From the NCBI RefSeq assembly GCF_000425885.1, contig NZ_AUEH01000007.1:25838-89837 (forward strand): DNA of 64,000 nt. The letters run 5' to 3'. Position numbers and translations under genes: made by a program. The notes below the pieces were generated by a model. That model had not been told where the DNA came from and did not search any database. It worked only from the letters and a program-made list of their open reading frames with translations. The DNA is from Schleiferilactobacillus harbinensis DSM 16991 (GTDB lineage Bacteria > Bacillota > Bacilli > Lactobacillales > Lactobacillaceae). This document shows, in pieces, positions 17,087-25,649 of this stretch (position 1 is its first letter; every line of letters starts with the position of its first letter).

Positions 17087-17748
17087 TGTGGACCATTTTT
17101 ACCAATAATTTCGGCATGTTTATGGAAGGGCTCGGCTATACGCTGGGTGCCAGCTTGCTGTCGCTGTTCTTCAGTTTGATCATCGGGACGATCTTTGCGC
17201 TATTGCAGATCAATCCTAGCCGGACGGCGCGCATCTTTGGCCGGATCTATGTGGAATTCTTCCGGAACGTGCCCTTGCTGGTCATCACGATGTTCTTCTA
17301 CGTCGTGATTCCCCGCCTCGGCATTCCCCTGAGCGGATTTGCGGCCGGGTCCATCGGCTTGACCCTGTACACTTCTGCGTTCATTGCAGAGACCGTGCGG
17401 GCGGGCATTCAATCCGTTGACCCGGGCCAAATGGAAGCGGCGCGCAGCAACGGCATGACCTATGTCCAGGCGATGCGCTACATCATTTTGCCCCAGGCCA
17501 TCAAGATCACCGTCCCGCCGCTGGGCAACCAGTTCATTAACCTGGTCAAGAACTCTTCCGTCTTGGCCTTTGTCGCCGGGTTCGACTTGATGTATCAAGG
17601 CAATTTGATTGCCTCCACCACGTTTGAAACTACCACGACCTATGCCATTGTCGGGATACTGTACTTAATCATTACTCTGCCGATGAGTTACGGTATGACC
17701 TACCTGGATCATCGCTGGTCTGGTAGAAACACGAGAGAGGAGGCTTAA
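17086..17748 (+). CDS. Amino-acid ABC transporter permease
   Basis: HisM/GlnP-type permease, 220 aa, about five membrane helices. The coupling loop (GQMEAARSNGMTYVQAMRYI) binds the ATPase. ATG 17086 overlaps the glnH stop by one base (TAATG), so translation is coupled. Confidence 0.9.
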   Translation: MWTIFTNNFGMFMEGLGYTLGASLLSLFFSLIIGTIFALLQINPSRTARIFGRIYVEFFRNVPLLVITMFFYVVIPRLGIPLSGFAAGSIGLTLYTSAFIAETVRAGIQSVDPGQMEAARSNGMTYVQAMRYIILPQAIKITVPPLGNQFINLVKNSSVLAFVAGFDLMYQGNLIASTTFETTTTYAIVGILYLIITLPMSYGMTYLDHRWSGRNTREEA

Positions 17749-17750
17749 CC

Positions 17751-18407
17751 ATGGGTGATTTTGCAGGTGCTTATCAATGGGTGAATATCCGCTATCTGCT
17801 CCAAGGATTGTGGGTCACCGTGGCCTTGTCCGCCGTCTCGATCGTGTTCAGCTTTATCATTGGGTCGGTGCTGGGACTGTTGCGGTACATGAAGATTCCG
17901 TTCTTATCTAAAATCGTTGGTTTCGTCATCGATATTATCCGGAACTTGCCGTTGCTGCTGATTCTGTTCTTCACTTACTTCGGCTTGCCCAGCTTAGGAA
18001 TCCGACTGGATGCCTTACCGGCGGCCATGGTGGCGATGACGGTCTTTGAATCAATGATGCTGGCTGAAATCATCCGGGGCGGGATTCAAGCTGTGGATCC
18101 CGGCCAGATGGAGGCTGCTCGGAGTAATGGGCTCTCATACGGGCAGGCGATGTTCCATATCATTTTGCCCCAGGCGTTCAAAAAAATGATTCCGGCCATC
18201 GTGTCCCAGCTGATTTCGCTGGTCAAGGATACGTCCTTGGCGACGATCATTGTGCTGCCGGAGTTAATGTACCATGGTCAGGTGATTTATGGGCAGAACA
18301 CGAACTACATGGTGCCGATCTTTATTGCACTGACGGTGCTGTACTTCATCGTCTGCTTCTCGTTGTCGCTGATTTCGCGGTATTTAGACCGGCGGTTAGC
18401 GGCTTAA
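17751..18407 (+). CDS. Amino-acid ABC transporter permease
   Basis: Second HisM/GlnP-type permease, 218 aa, starting 2 nt after the first with GAGAGGAGG upstream. It has the same coupling loop (GQMEAARSNGLSYGQAMFHI). The two presumably form a heterodimeric channel. Last gene before a bidirectional terminator. Confidence 0.9.
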   Translation: MGDFAGAYQWVNIRYLLQGLWVTVALSAVSIVFSFIIGSVLGLLRYMKIPFLSKIVGFVIDIIRNLPLLLILFFTYFGLPSLGIRLDALPAAMVAMTVFESMMLAEIIRGGIQAVDPGQMEAARSNGLSYGQAMFHIILPQAFKKMIPAIVSQLISLVKDTSLATIIVLPELMYHGQVIYGQNTNYMVPIFIALTVLYFIVCFSLSLISRYLDRRLAA

Positions 18408-18434
18408 GATTTGGACTAATTGGATGCAACAAAT

Positions 18435-18464
18435 AAGAGGCGATCCCGAGTGGGGTCGCCTCTT
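18435..18464. terminator. Bidirectional terminator between gln operon and hflX
   Basis: A 13-bp stem (18435-18447 with 18452-18464, one G-U) lies between convergent genes. T-runs are short on both sides. Confidence 0.7.
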
Positions 18465-18487
18465 GGCGTTGGTAGAAAAACTTTGCC

Positions 18488-19789
18488 CTACTTCGCCGCT
18501 GCTACGGCCGCCTGGACATACTCCGCAAACCGGCCGCGGTCGATGGGGCCGAGCACTGCGGTGACGGCGGTGCCGTCGTCAGTGTAGTGCTCAGACTTCA
18601 CTTCCGTGTTGTCCCGCAAGTAGTTCACGACATCGCCCTTGGTGAAGGGCACGAGGAGGTCAGTGGTGACGTAGTCCTTGTAGAGCAGCTCATTCAGGGT
18701 CTGACCCAGCAGGCGGATCGAGTTGGGGTCCGTGGCGGACAGGGTCAAGGTCATGCCTTCGCGGTCCGGATAATGGGTATCCGAGCGCAAATCGGCCTTG
18801 TTGTAGACGGTGAGCATTGGGATATCCTTGACGCCAATGGCATTCAGGGTCTCCTCAGTGGTGGCCATCATTTCCCGGTAGTGGGGATCGGCGAAGTCGA
18901 CGACTTGGATGAGCAGATCCGCATCCCGGGCTTCGGCTAGGGTCGCCTTGAAGGATTCCACCAGATGGTGCGGCAAGTGGGAAACAAAGCCGACGGTGTC
19001 GCTGAGCAGGAAATGACGGTGATTGGGTAATTGCAGCTTGCGCACACTGGTATCCAGGGTCGCGAAGAGCTGGTTTTTGACCATCACCTGCTTGTCGGTC
19101 AGTCCGTATTGCTGCAGCATGCCGTTCATCGTTGTGGACTTGCCGGCATTGGTGTAGCCGACCAGCGCGACGGAGGGCAGGGCCTGATGGATCCGGCGGT
19201 CCCGGCGCGTGTCCTGGGCGCGCATGATCTCCTTCAACTCATTGCGCATGTGCGTGATCCGTTTGCGGATGACCCGCTTGTCCAGTTCCAGCTGGGTTTC
19301 ACCAGCCCCCCGGTTAGCCGTAGCGCCGCCGCTGGCACCCCGGCCACCGCCTTGCTGGTCGAGGGGATTAGCAGACGGGTGGACCCGGGGCAGGGCGTAC
19401 TCTTCCCGGGCAATGGCTACTTGCAGCTTGGCTTCCCGAGTTCGGGCCCGAGAAGAGAAGATGCGCAGAATCAATTCCGTACGGTCCATGACAGACAGCT
19501 TGGTGATTTTTTCCAAATTTCGGGTCTGGGACGGGGTCAAATCATCATTGACGACGATGATCGGCACGTCTTCACCCCGGGCTTGGGCGGCCATTTCTTC
19601 CACTTTGCCCTTACCGAAGTAAGTGGCGGCGTCAATGTGGTCGGCCCGTTGAGTGACCTTGCTGGAGACGGTCATACCCGCGGCAGTGACCAGTTCGCCC
19701 AGTTCAGTCATGGTGTAATCAAAATCCGCCTGTTGGCGGTCTAAGCCGGCGATGATCGTCGGGATGGTTTGTATCGTTGTATCTTGCAT
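18488..19789 (-). CDS. hflX: GTPase HflX
   Basis: Ribosome-associated GTPase, 433 aa, which in other bacteria splits stalled or heat-damaged ribosomes. The N-terminal HflX domain runs to about residue 170 and contains the Gly-rich QQGGGRGASGGATANRGAGE before the alpha-helical linker. The G domain begins at VALVGYTNAGKST near residue 205, and DTVGFVSHLP and YNKADL follow. ATG 19789 has only a weak SD (AAGCAGG). It appears monocistronic. Confidence 0.95.
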   Translation of the reverse strand: MQDTTIQTIPTIIAGLDRQQADFDYTMTELGELVTAAGMTVSSKVTQRADHIDAATYFGKGKVEEMAAQARGEDVPIIVVNDDLTPSQTRNLEKITKLSVMDRTELILRIFSSRARTREAKLQVAIAREEYALPRVHPSANPLDQQGGGRGASGGATANRGAGETQLELDKRVIRKRITHMRNELKEIMRAQDTRRDRRIHQALPSVALVGYTNAGKSTTMNGMLQQYGLTDKQVMVKNQLFATLDTSVRKLQLPNHRHFLLSDTVGFVSHLPHHLVESFKATLAEARDADLLIQVVDFADPHYREMMATTEETLNAIGVKDIPMLTVYNKADLRSDTHYPDREGMTLTLSATDPNSIRLLGQTLNELLYKDYVTTDLLVPFTKGDVVNYLRDNTEVKSEHYTDDGTAVTAVLGPIDRGRFAEYVQAAVAAAK

Positions 19790-19846
19790 TGAATACCTGC
19801 TTTCTTAATGCACTCAGTTTCAGGATAGCACAGTGACGCGTTTTCT

Positions 19847-19895
19847 GGAAAAGAAAAGACCGAGGTCCATACGTCAAGCGTACAGACCTCGGTCT
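19847..19895 (-). terminator. Intrinsic terminator (minus strand)
   Basis: An 11-bp perfect stem (19885-19895 with 19857-19867) is followed on the minus strand by TTTTCTTTT. It ends the small gene at 19917. Confidence 0.8.
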
Positions 19896-19916
19896 AGAGC
19901 AGCCGGATAAATCAGA

Positions 19917-20180
19917 TTAAGCGGCTAACGGGACCATCATGTAGTGATTCTCGGGGATCAAGTTGCCATTGGCGTCCATGACGTCATTCACGTCACTAAC
20001 GGCCTCGGGCTTGATCATTGAGAACAACGACGTTAAGTATTCGATCACGTCACTGCCCGTAACGTGGCCGGCATGTTCCGCCGCAAAATGGTCCGTAATC
20101 AACTCTGTCATCTTGTCCTGTGCTTGCGCTTGGGTCCGTACCAGTACGAATTGTAAAAAGTCATTTTCTAAAGTAGACAT
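19917..20180 (-). CDS. Small uncharacterised acidic protein
   Basis: An 87-aa cytoplasmic-looking protein starting MSTLENDFLQFVLVRTQAQA. ATG 20180 is used because AGGAG lies 10 nt upstream. It has its own consensus promoter and terminator, so it is a real expressed unit. I do not recognise a family. Confidence 0.75.
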   Translation of the reverse strand: MSTLENDFLQFVLVRTQAQAQDKMTELITDHFAAEHAGHVTGSDVIEYLTSLFSMIKPEAVSDVNDVMDANGNLIPENHYMMVPLAA

Positions 20181-20268
20181 CGCGTAAACTCTCCTAGTCT
20201 TTTTGTAGTGCATTCTAAATTCTTGACTGACAGGGACTTTTTTATTCCCTTACAAAACTTCAAGAGAG

Positions 20269-20296
20269 ATTATAGCACATGGATTTGATGTTGCAA
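20269..20296 (-). promoter_or_regulatory. Promoter of the small gene at 19917
   Basis: On the minus strand TTGCAA (20296-20291) and TATAAT (20274-20269) have 16-bp spacing and a TGC extended -10. The leader is about 80 nt. Confidence 0.75.
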
Positions 20297-20388
20297 CCTT
20301 TTTTGCTTTACCCGACTTTTACTGGATTTTACCAACCGCGGGAGATAGCGCCGGTCAACGTTTTGTGACGAATTGTTAAGATTCGGTA

Positions 20389-21054
20389 TCACTGCAACAA
20401 GCCTGCGGTATTGTTGTAGTATACGACGGTGATACCGCTATCGGTGAGCTGTAATTTGGTGATACTGGCATTCTTCGGACTTTCTTCCACTGGAAATTGG
20501 CCTTTGCCGAATTTGTCCGTAATGCTGCGGATGGTGGTGCCATGGGAAACCAAGAGTACATTGTCGCCGTGGCGGTTTTCTTCCCGCAGCATCTTGAAGC
20601 CCTTCATCAGCCGGGTCCAATAAGTAACGGCGTTCTCGGCATCATGGAAGGGGTCGGCGGCGTGCATGAAGTCTTTGGTTTCGTCCAATGAATGGTGCTG
20701 CAGCAGCGACCCGAAATTCCGCTGACCGTGGGGCATCGCGATGGCGTACCAGGTCTGCGCGGAATCGGCGCCTTCAAAGTAGCCGTAAAATTGTTCCCGG
20801 AACAGCGGTGTCGTCTTGTACGGAATGGTGGTATTCAGGTTGTGGCTGAGGATGATGTCCATTGTGTGCTGCGCGCGGGTGGTGTCCGATGAGTAAGCGT
20901 GGGTGAAGGTCATGTGGCTCAAACGCTCCCCCACGGTGTGGGCGCCGGCGATCCCTGCGGGAGTGAGGGGCGAATCGCTCCAGCCCTGCATTTTGTTGTA
21001 TTTGTTGAAATAGGTCTGACCGTGGCGAATCAGATAGACGTTAACTGTTTTCAT
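20389..21054 (-). CDS. Histidine phosphatase family protein
   Basis: A 221-aa phosphatase of the phosphoglycerate-mutase superfamily. The catalytic LIRHGQT lies at residues ~8-14 and the second His in LLVSHGTTIRS near residue 165. The sequence GWSDSPLTPAG is typical of broad-specificity phosphatases rather than glycolytic mutases. GGAGG lies about 7 nt before ATG 21054 and immediately follows the terminator of the upstream hydrolase gene. The substrate is unknown. Confidence 0.88.
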   Translation of the reverse strand: MKTVNVYLIRHGQTYFNKYNKMQGWSDSPLTPAGIAGAHTVGERLSHMTFTHAYSSDTTRAQHTMDIILSHNLNTTIPYKTTPLFREQFYGYFEGADSAQTWYAIAMPHGQRNFGSLLQHHSLDETKDFMHAADPFHDAENAVTYWTRLMKGFKMLREENRHGDNVLLVSHGTTIRSITDKFGKGQFPVEESPKNASITKLQLTDSGITVVYYNNTAGLLQ

Positions 21055-21066
21055 GGGTTTCCTCCA

Positions 21067-21101
21067 AAAAGCGGCCCAAACAAAGAAGATTGCTTGGGCC
21101 G
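21067..21101 (-). terminator. Intrinsic terminator touching the next gene's ribosome-binding site
   Basis: CGGCCCAA (21101-21094) pairs with TTGGGCCG (21079-21072), followed by CTTTTTGGAGG on the minus strand. The T-run runs straight into the SD of the phosphatase gene. Confidence 0.75.
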
Positions 21102-21135
21102 ACCATACAAAGTGATTATTTTTTGATCCGTACGA

Positions 21136-22041
21136 TTACATTGGGAAACGGTTGTTTTCTACATCCAAGATGAATTTCTTCAAGTGGCTGAAGTATACCG
21201 GCGGATTATCCATCATGTGGTGATGTCCCGCACTCGGCGTCGTTTCCAAACGGGAATGGGGAATGTCCTCAGCCATGCGCCGAGCGGAACTCAGCGGCAT
21301 CGTTTCATGTTCGCCAAAAGTCAGCAGCGTGGGCACTTGGATGTTCTTCAACTGACCGCGCAGGTCGAAATCCTTCAGCTTGCCGGTGACCACGAATTCG
21401 TTGTCGCCCTGGAAGGCGTTGTACACGGCCGTGGCCATCGTGGGGATCAGATGCTGGATCGGTGACGGGTAGCGGCGGTCAACGTATTCCCGGTTCAACA
21501 CTTCGACACAGTCCTGATACCGCTTATTATGCCAGTCGCCATTGGCCTCGCACTGTTCCATGAACTCGACGTCCTCCTTGGGCAGCGCCGCGGCACGGAT
21601 CTGCTTCAAGTGTGTCAAGTACTCGTCGATGTTGTCGATCATGGACGAAATGATCGCGCCTTTCAGGTGCTGACCATACTTCAGCGCGTACATCATCGTC
21701 AATGCACCGCCCCAGGATTGACCGATCAGGTAGAAATTGTCCAAGCCCAGTTTTTGCCGAACTTCTTCCACTTCGTCCAAATAATAATCATAGGTCAGGT
21801 ATTTCTCAGCAATGGCCGGGTCGGAATAGTCCGGTTGATCGGAGTAGAAAGAGCCCAGCTGATCGTACATGGTGACCTGGACGCCGATATCAGAAAGCTC
21901 TTCACCGAAGTTTTCCCAGTATTCGTGGTTGCCGCCAGGACCGCCATGGAGGCAGAGGAGATGGATGTCGCCGCTGCCTTGGGTATTGGTCCAAAGATGG
22001 TAGCCATTATCCAGGGTGATGATCGTTGTACCTTGTTTCAT
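21136..22041 (-). CDS. Proline iminopeptidase-like alpha/beta hydrolase
   Basis: Family S33 hydrolase, 301 aa, resembling lactobacillar PepI, which removes N-terminal proline from peptides. The oxyanion block HGGPGGNHEYWENF is near residue 33, the nucleophile elbow GQSWGG near 107, the acid in LTFGEHETM near 245, and His in AGHHHMM near 275. ATG 22041 has AAAGG 11 nt upstream; GTG 22053 overlaps the SD. A tricorn-like or esterase role is not excluded. Confidence 0.88.
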   Translation of the reverse strand: MKQGTTIITLDNGYHLWTNTQGSGDIHLLCLHGGPGGNHEYWENFGEELSDIGVQVTMYDQLGSFYSDQPDYSDPAIAEKYLTYDYYLDEVEEVRQKLGLDNFYLIGQSWGGALTMMYALKYGQHLKGAIISSMIDNIDEYLTHLKQIRAAALPKEDVEFMEQCEANGDWHNKRYQDCVEVLNREYVDRRYPSPIQHLIPTMATAVYNAFQGDNEFVVTGKLKDFDLRGQLKNIQVPTLLTFGEHETMPLSSARRMAEDIPHSRLETTPSAGHHHMMDNPPVYFSHLKKFILDVENNRFPM

Positions 22042-22064
22042 ATGCTGTTGCACCTTTCGTTTGC

Positions 22065-22080
22065 CAGGGCCGCGGCCCTG
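22065..22080. repeat. 16-bp perfect palindrome in a gene leader
   Basis: CAGGGCCGCGGCCCTG lies 24 bp before the ATG of the hydrolase gene, between it and the phosphoketolase stop. No T-run follows on either strand. It could be an operator or an RNA hairpin. Confidence 0.4.
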
Positions 22081-22095
22081 TTTCTGTGGATATCT

Positions 22096-24285
22096 TTATT
22101 TTACCTTATCCGGGAGCGGGGACAAGGCCCGTTCAGCGGAAAATAGCGCGTTGTGGGCATGGTACCAAGCGTCGTTGGGCTGACGATCCAGCTGCCGGTA
22201 CGCGGCCATGGCGAGGCTGTATCGATCCAGTCCGTTCAAAGCGGTCAAAACCGCCGGCGTCGTTACGCCGCCCTGATTGTTGAAGCCATGGAGGTCGAAG
22301 GGCGCGTGGTCCCGGCCGTACAGCAGGCTGGCCAGCAAAGCGGGATAGCCGGGATAGGCGGCTACCACTGGTACGCCCTGGGGGAAGAGGCTGTTGAAGG
22401 TCGCCTCGGCCAACCCGTTGGGGTCCTGCTCAGATTGGCGCAGGACGAGGGGCCGGACAAGACAGACGACGCGAATCGCCAGCGCGGGATCCGCTGTATG
22501 GAGCAAATGGACCGCCCCGATGGTTTCGGCGAAAGGCCGCATCCCGCCGGCCAGCAGCACAATATCCGGCTTTTTCTCCGGATGGATCGTTGCCCACGGG
22601 ACGGTATCGACACCATTATGCACCAGCGCAGCGGCCTCCGCCGTGGTGAACCAATCAGGCATCGCGCTCTTGCTGGCCACGATCAGGTTGACGTGGTGCT
22701 GACTGCGCAGCGCACGGTGGGCACTGGCCAGCAGCATGTTGGTATCCGCCGGCAAATAGATCGTCGCCGTGCTGGCGGGCAGTGAGGCCACAATATCCTG
22801 CATCAGCGGGTTTTGGTGGGAGTAGCCGTTATGCCCTTGTTCCCAGACATCGCCAGTGGCCAGCAGATTGAGACTAGGCTCCGTGTCCCGCCACTGGAAG
22901 CGCTGGGCCTCCTGCAGCCACTTGCCATGCTGGGCAACCATACTGCCGACGATGGGCAAGAAGGCCTCATAACTGGTGAACAGCCCCTGTCGGCCGGTGA
23001 GGGTATAGCCCTCCAGCAGACCTTCATCCAGGTGTTCGGACACCACATTGGCCGTGGCCGGCTGATCCAGCTTGTTCAGGTGAACGGAACCGAGTTCGTC
23101 GGGGCTCAACAGGTGCAGCCGATGTTCCGGTGCCAGACTATTGAGATAGGTGCCGAGAACCGCCGTTGGACTTTCGCTGCGGGCACCGCGCTTAGGCACC
23201 GGCCGGTCCGGCAAGTCCGGCAGGCGCCAGCGATGGAAGTGGTGGTGGGCCGCCGGGTTGTTCGTGATCCGCCGTTCTTTGGGCGGCAGCAAGTCGAGAA
23301 AGGCGGGGCTGAGGGCGCCCTCGGCGGTGAATAGAGCGGTCGGTCGATGCGGCTGGAGCCATTTGGTTAACGCCGCCAAGCCAGCCGCCGGGTCATCTGG
23401 ATCAATGGCGATCGGCAGCTGATGACTAGCTGCCTCGCCGGCCTCCGGCCCCGTCCAGCCCTTGGGCGTGGTCAAGATCAATACCGGCAGGGGTTGGTCA
23501 ACGCCTCTCTGCCAAGCCGCCATCTTATCCCAAGCTTGGGCGAGTGCCAGATACAGGGCGTGGTGAATGTCCTGGCCGGGGGTCAAAGAGACCCATAGCG
23601 GTGCCCAGCCTTGGCTGTCAAAGAAGGCCTCAACGGCCTCCGGCGCCATTTCGCTGAAGACGGTCCGAGACGCCATGGCAAAACCATTGCGCAGTACGAT
23701 GGGGAAAACCGCGCCGTCATGCTGCGGGTTCAAAACCCGGCTGACCTGCCAACTCGCCGCCAACGGCCCGGTCTCGGCCTCGCCGTCACCAATCAAGGCC
23801 ACCGCCCGGGTCCCCGGACTGTCCAGCACGGCGCCGGCCGCATGAGCCAGCGTGTACCCCAGCTCGCCGCCGGTCTGGATCACGCCGGGCACATCCGGCC
23901 CAGGATGGGTCGCATGATGCAGGGTGGCAAACCGGCGAAACAGCGTCAGCAAGCCCGCCTTGGTTTGGGGCACTTCAGGATACGCCTTGGTGTAGCTGCC
24001 CTCTAAGAAACTGTTCAGCAGCGGCACTTGGCCGCCGTGACCGGGACCGGTGACCACCAAAGCAGAGGTGTCGTAGTTTTTCAACAGCTGATCCAGCCCG
24101 GCCCACACTAAATTCTGGGCTGGGGCGGTACCCCAATGGCCCAGCGGCGGCTGCTTCAAGTCGCTGGCAGTCAGCGGCCGGTCCAAGAGAATGTTGTCCT
24201 TTAAGTACAGAATTGCGGCACTTAGATAATTCAGCGTGTGAAAAATAGTTGCCGCGGCTTGTGTCTCGTTCTCATCAGTACGCAC
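22096..24285 (-). CDS. Divergent phosphoketolase
   Basis: Thiamine-diphosphate phosphoketolase family, 729 aa, shorter than the usual ~790-820. GHWGTAPAQN, GPGHGG, GDGEAETGPL, EQGHNGYSHQNP and LPADTNMLL match family blocks. Canonical enzymes would cleave xylulose-5-P or fructose-6-P to acetyl-P. The block usually reading NGYKINNPT is here NGFAMASRT, so activity or substrate may differ. GTG 24285 is taken as the start with a weak SD. It lies 32 nt after an aldo/keto reductase gene, likely the same operon. Confidence 0.85.
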   Translation of the reverse strand: MRTDENETQAAATIFHTLNYLSAAILYLKDNILLDRPLTASDLKQPPLGHWGTAPAQNLVWAGLDQLLKNYDTSALVVTGPGHGGQVPLLNSFLEGSYTKAYPEVPQTKAGLLTLFRRFATLHHATHPGPDVPGVIQTGGELGYTLAHAAGAVLDSPGTRAVALIGDGEAETGPLAASWQVSRVLNPQHDGAVFPIVLRNGFAMASRTVFSEMAPEAVEAFFDSQGWAPLWVSLTPGQDIHHALYLALAQAWDKMAAWQRGVDQPLPVLILTTPKGWTGPEAGEAASHQLPIAIDPDDPAAGLAALTKWLQPHRPTALFTAEGALSPAFLDLLPPKERRITNNPAAHHHFHRWRLPDLPDRPVPKRGARSESPTAVLGTYLNSLAPEHRLHLLSPDELGSVHLNKLDQPATANVVSEHLDEGLLEGYTLTGRQGLFTSYEAFLPIVGSMVAQHGKWLQEAQRFQWRDTEPSLNLLATGDVWEQGHNGYSHQNPLMQDIVASLPASTATIYLPADTNMLLASAHRALRSQHHVNLIVASKSAMPDWFTTAEAAALVHNGVDTVPWATIHPEKKPDIVLLAGGMRPFAETIGAVHLLHTADPALAIRVVCLVRPLVLRQSEQDPNGLAEATFNSLFPQGVPVVAAYPGYPALLASLLYGRDHAPFDLHGFNNQGGVTTPAVLTALNGLDRYSLAMAAYRQLDRQPNDAWYHAHNALFSAERALSPLPDKVK

Positions 24286-24317
24286 TATGCCATCCCACTT
24301 TCTATGACCCGAAAGAC

Positions 24318-25322
24318 TTAACGATTCAGAATCGCCTCAATGGCTGCTAATTCATCCGCCGTAAAGGTCGTCTGGTTCCCGGCCTTAATATTGCTTTCCA
24401 AATGATCCACGCTGGTCGTGCCGATGATCACACTGGTCACCACCGGATCCCGCAGGAGCCAGGACAGCGCCATTTCGGACAGGGTTTGGTCCCGGTTTTG
24501 GGCGATTTTCTTCAAGTCGTTTAATTGGGCGACAACGTGATCTTTGCCCTTGGCGAAAGTCTCCGTATTCGACCAGTGAATCGGGAAGTCGGCAGGGATG
24601 CCGGCCAAGTAGCGGTCGGAGAGCAAGCCCTCGGATAGCGGTCCATAAGCCACGAGCCCAGCGTCCAAGTCTTTCATCGTTGTTAGGAAATTATCTTTCT
24701 CCGCCGTGCGATTAAACATGTTGTAAGAGACTTGATTGACCACGAAGGGTGTGCCAAGCTTCTGGAACCAGCCGACCATTTCCTTGGTTTGAGCGGCGGT
24801 GTAGTTAGAAATGCCGATATACAACGCCTTCCCGGCGCGAACAACGGCGTCCAAGGCCCGAGCGGTTTCTTCGAACTTCACCTTTGGGTCTGGCCGGTGG
24901 CTGTAGTAAATATCCACATAATCCAATCCCATTTTTTCCAGACTGGTATCGATGCTCTGCATCACGGCCTTGCGGCTGCCGAATTCACCGTAAGGGCCGA
25001 CGCCGTATTTGAAACCGACCTTGGTGGTGATCACCAGCTCATCCCGATAAGGCTTCAGGTTGCGGCGGTAAATGTCGCCGAAGAGCCGCTCGGCACTGCC
25101 GATTTCTGGTTTGCCGTAGTTATTGGACAAGTCGAAGGAGAAAACGCCCTCGTCAAAGGCCTTCAGGATCACCTTTTCCCGGTCCAGTACAGGATCGCTG
25201 CTGCTATAGTGGCGCCACAAACCCAGGGAGACGGCCGGCAATTGCAGACCGGTATCCCCGGCACGGCGAATCGCGGTCCGATTATCGTAGCGGGTATCAT
25301 CAGCCCGATAAACTTCTGTCAT
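24318..25322 (-). CDS. Aldo/keto reductase (YghZ-like)
   Basis: NADPH-dependent aldo/keto reductase, 334 aa, resembling L-glyceraldehyde-3-phosphate reductases (AKR14). The catalytic Tyr is in FSFDLSNNYGKPEIGSAE near residue 68, Lys is in ITTKVGFKYG, and His is in YSHRPDP. GGAGG lies upstream of ATG 25322. First gene of an apparent pair with the divergent phosphoketolase, suggesting linked carbonyl or sugar-phosphate chemistry; this is inference. Confidence 0.9.
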   Translation of the reverse strand: MTEVYRADDTRYDNRTAIRRAGDTGLQLPAVSLGLWRHYSSSDPVLDREKVILKAFDEGVFSFDLSNNYGKPEIGSAERLFGDIYRRNLKPYRDELVITTKVGFKYGVGPYGEFGSRKAVMQSIDTSLEKMGLDYVDIYYSHRPDPKVKFEETARALDAVVRAGKALYIGISNYTAAQTKEMVGWFQKLGTPFVVNQVSYNMFNRTAEKDNFLTTMKDLDAGLVAYGPLSEGLLSDRYLAGIPADFPIHWSNTETFAKGKDHVVAQLNDLKKIAQNRDQTLSEMALSWLLRDPVVTSVIIGTTSVDHLESNIKAGNQTTFTADELAAIEAILNR

Positions 25323-25467
25323 TTGAAAAACCTCCTATTTGTATGTGTCTCCTTTATTCTATGGTTTACGCAAAATGTAAGCAAGGCACACCCTTGTGTA
25401 AAAATTTGCGAACAGTCTCGAAATCTGATAAACTATTTAATTAAAATTGTGCGATGGAGGGCATTGA

Positions 25468-25635
25468 TTGAACAAAAAATCGCTATTTCTGGGCGGCATC
25501 ACGCTGATTGGCCTAATCATCGGCATCATCACCCGGCATTATGCACTTTGGACCCTGGGCGCGCTTGCCCTGGGGTACGTCTTTACTTTCTGGCTGCCGC
25601 GTCTGTGGACAGCCTGGCAGCATCGTCGTCAGTGA
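25468..25635 (+). CDS. Small two-helix membrane protein ahead of helD
   Basis: A 55-aa protein starting with TTG 25468, GGAGGG 6 nt upstream. It has two hydrophobic segments (LFLGGITLIGLIIGIIT and LWTLGALALGYVFTFWL) and a basic Trp-rich tail ending WQHRRQ. The next gene, helD, begins 14 nt after the stop, so the two should be co-transcribed. No family recognised. Confidence 0.7.
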   Translation: MNKKSLFLGGITLIGLIIGIITRHYALWTLGALALGYVFTFWLPRLWTAWQHRRQ

Positions 25636-25649
25636 AAGGACTGAGGTTT

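Noticed and set aside
22153..23845. Several plus-strand frames across the phosphoketolase gene
   Set aside because: They are shadows of the GC-rich minus-strand coding sequence, without SDs or recognisable motifs.
24732..25649. 306-codon upstream extension of helD
   Set aside because: It overlaps the antisense aldo/keto reductase and passes a better-supported small ORF; the ATG at 25650 has a strong SD and gives the normal HelD length.
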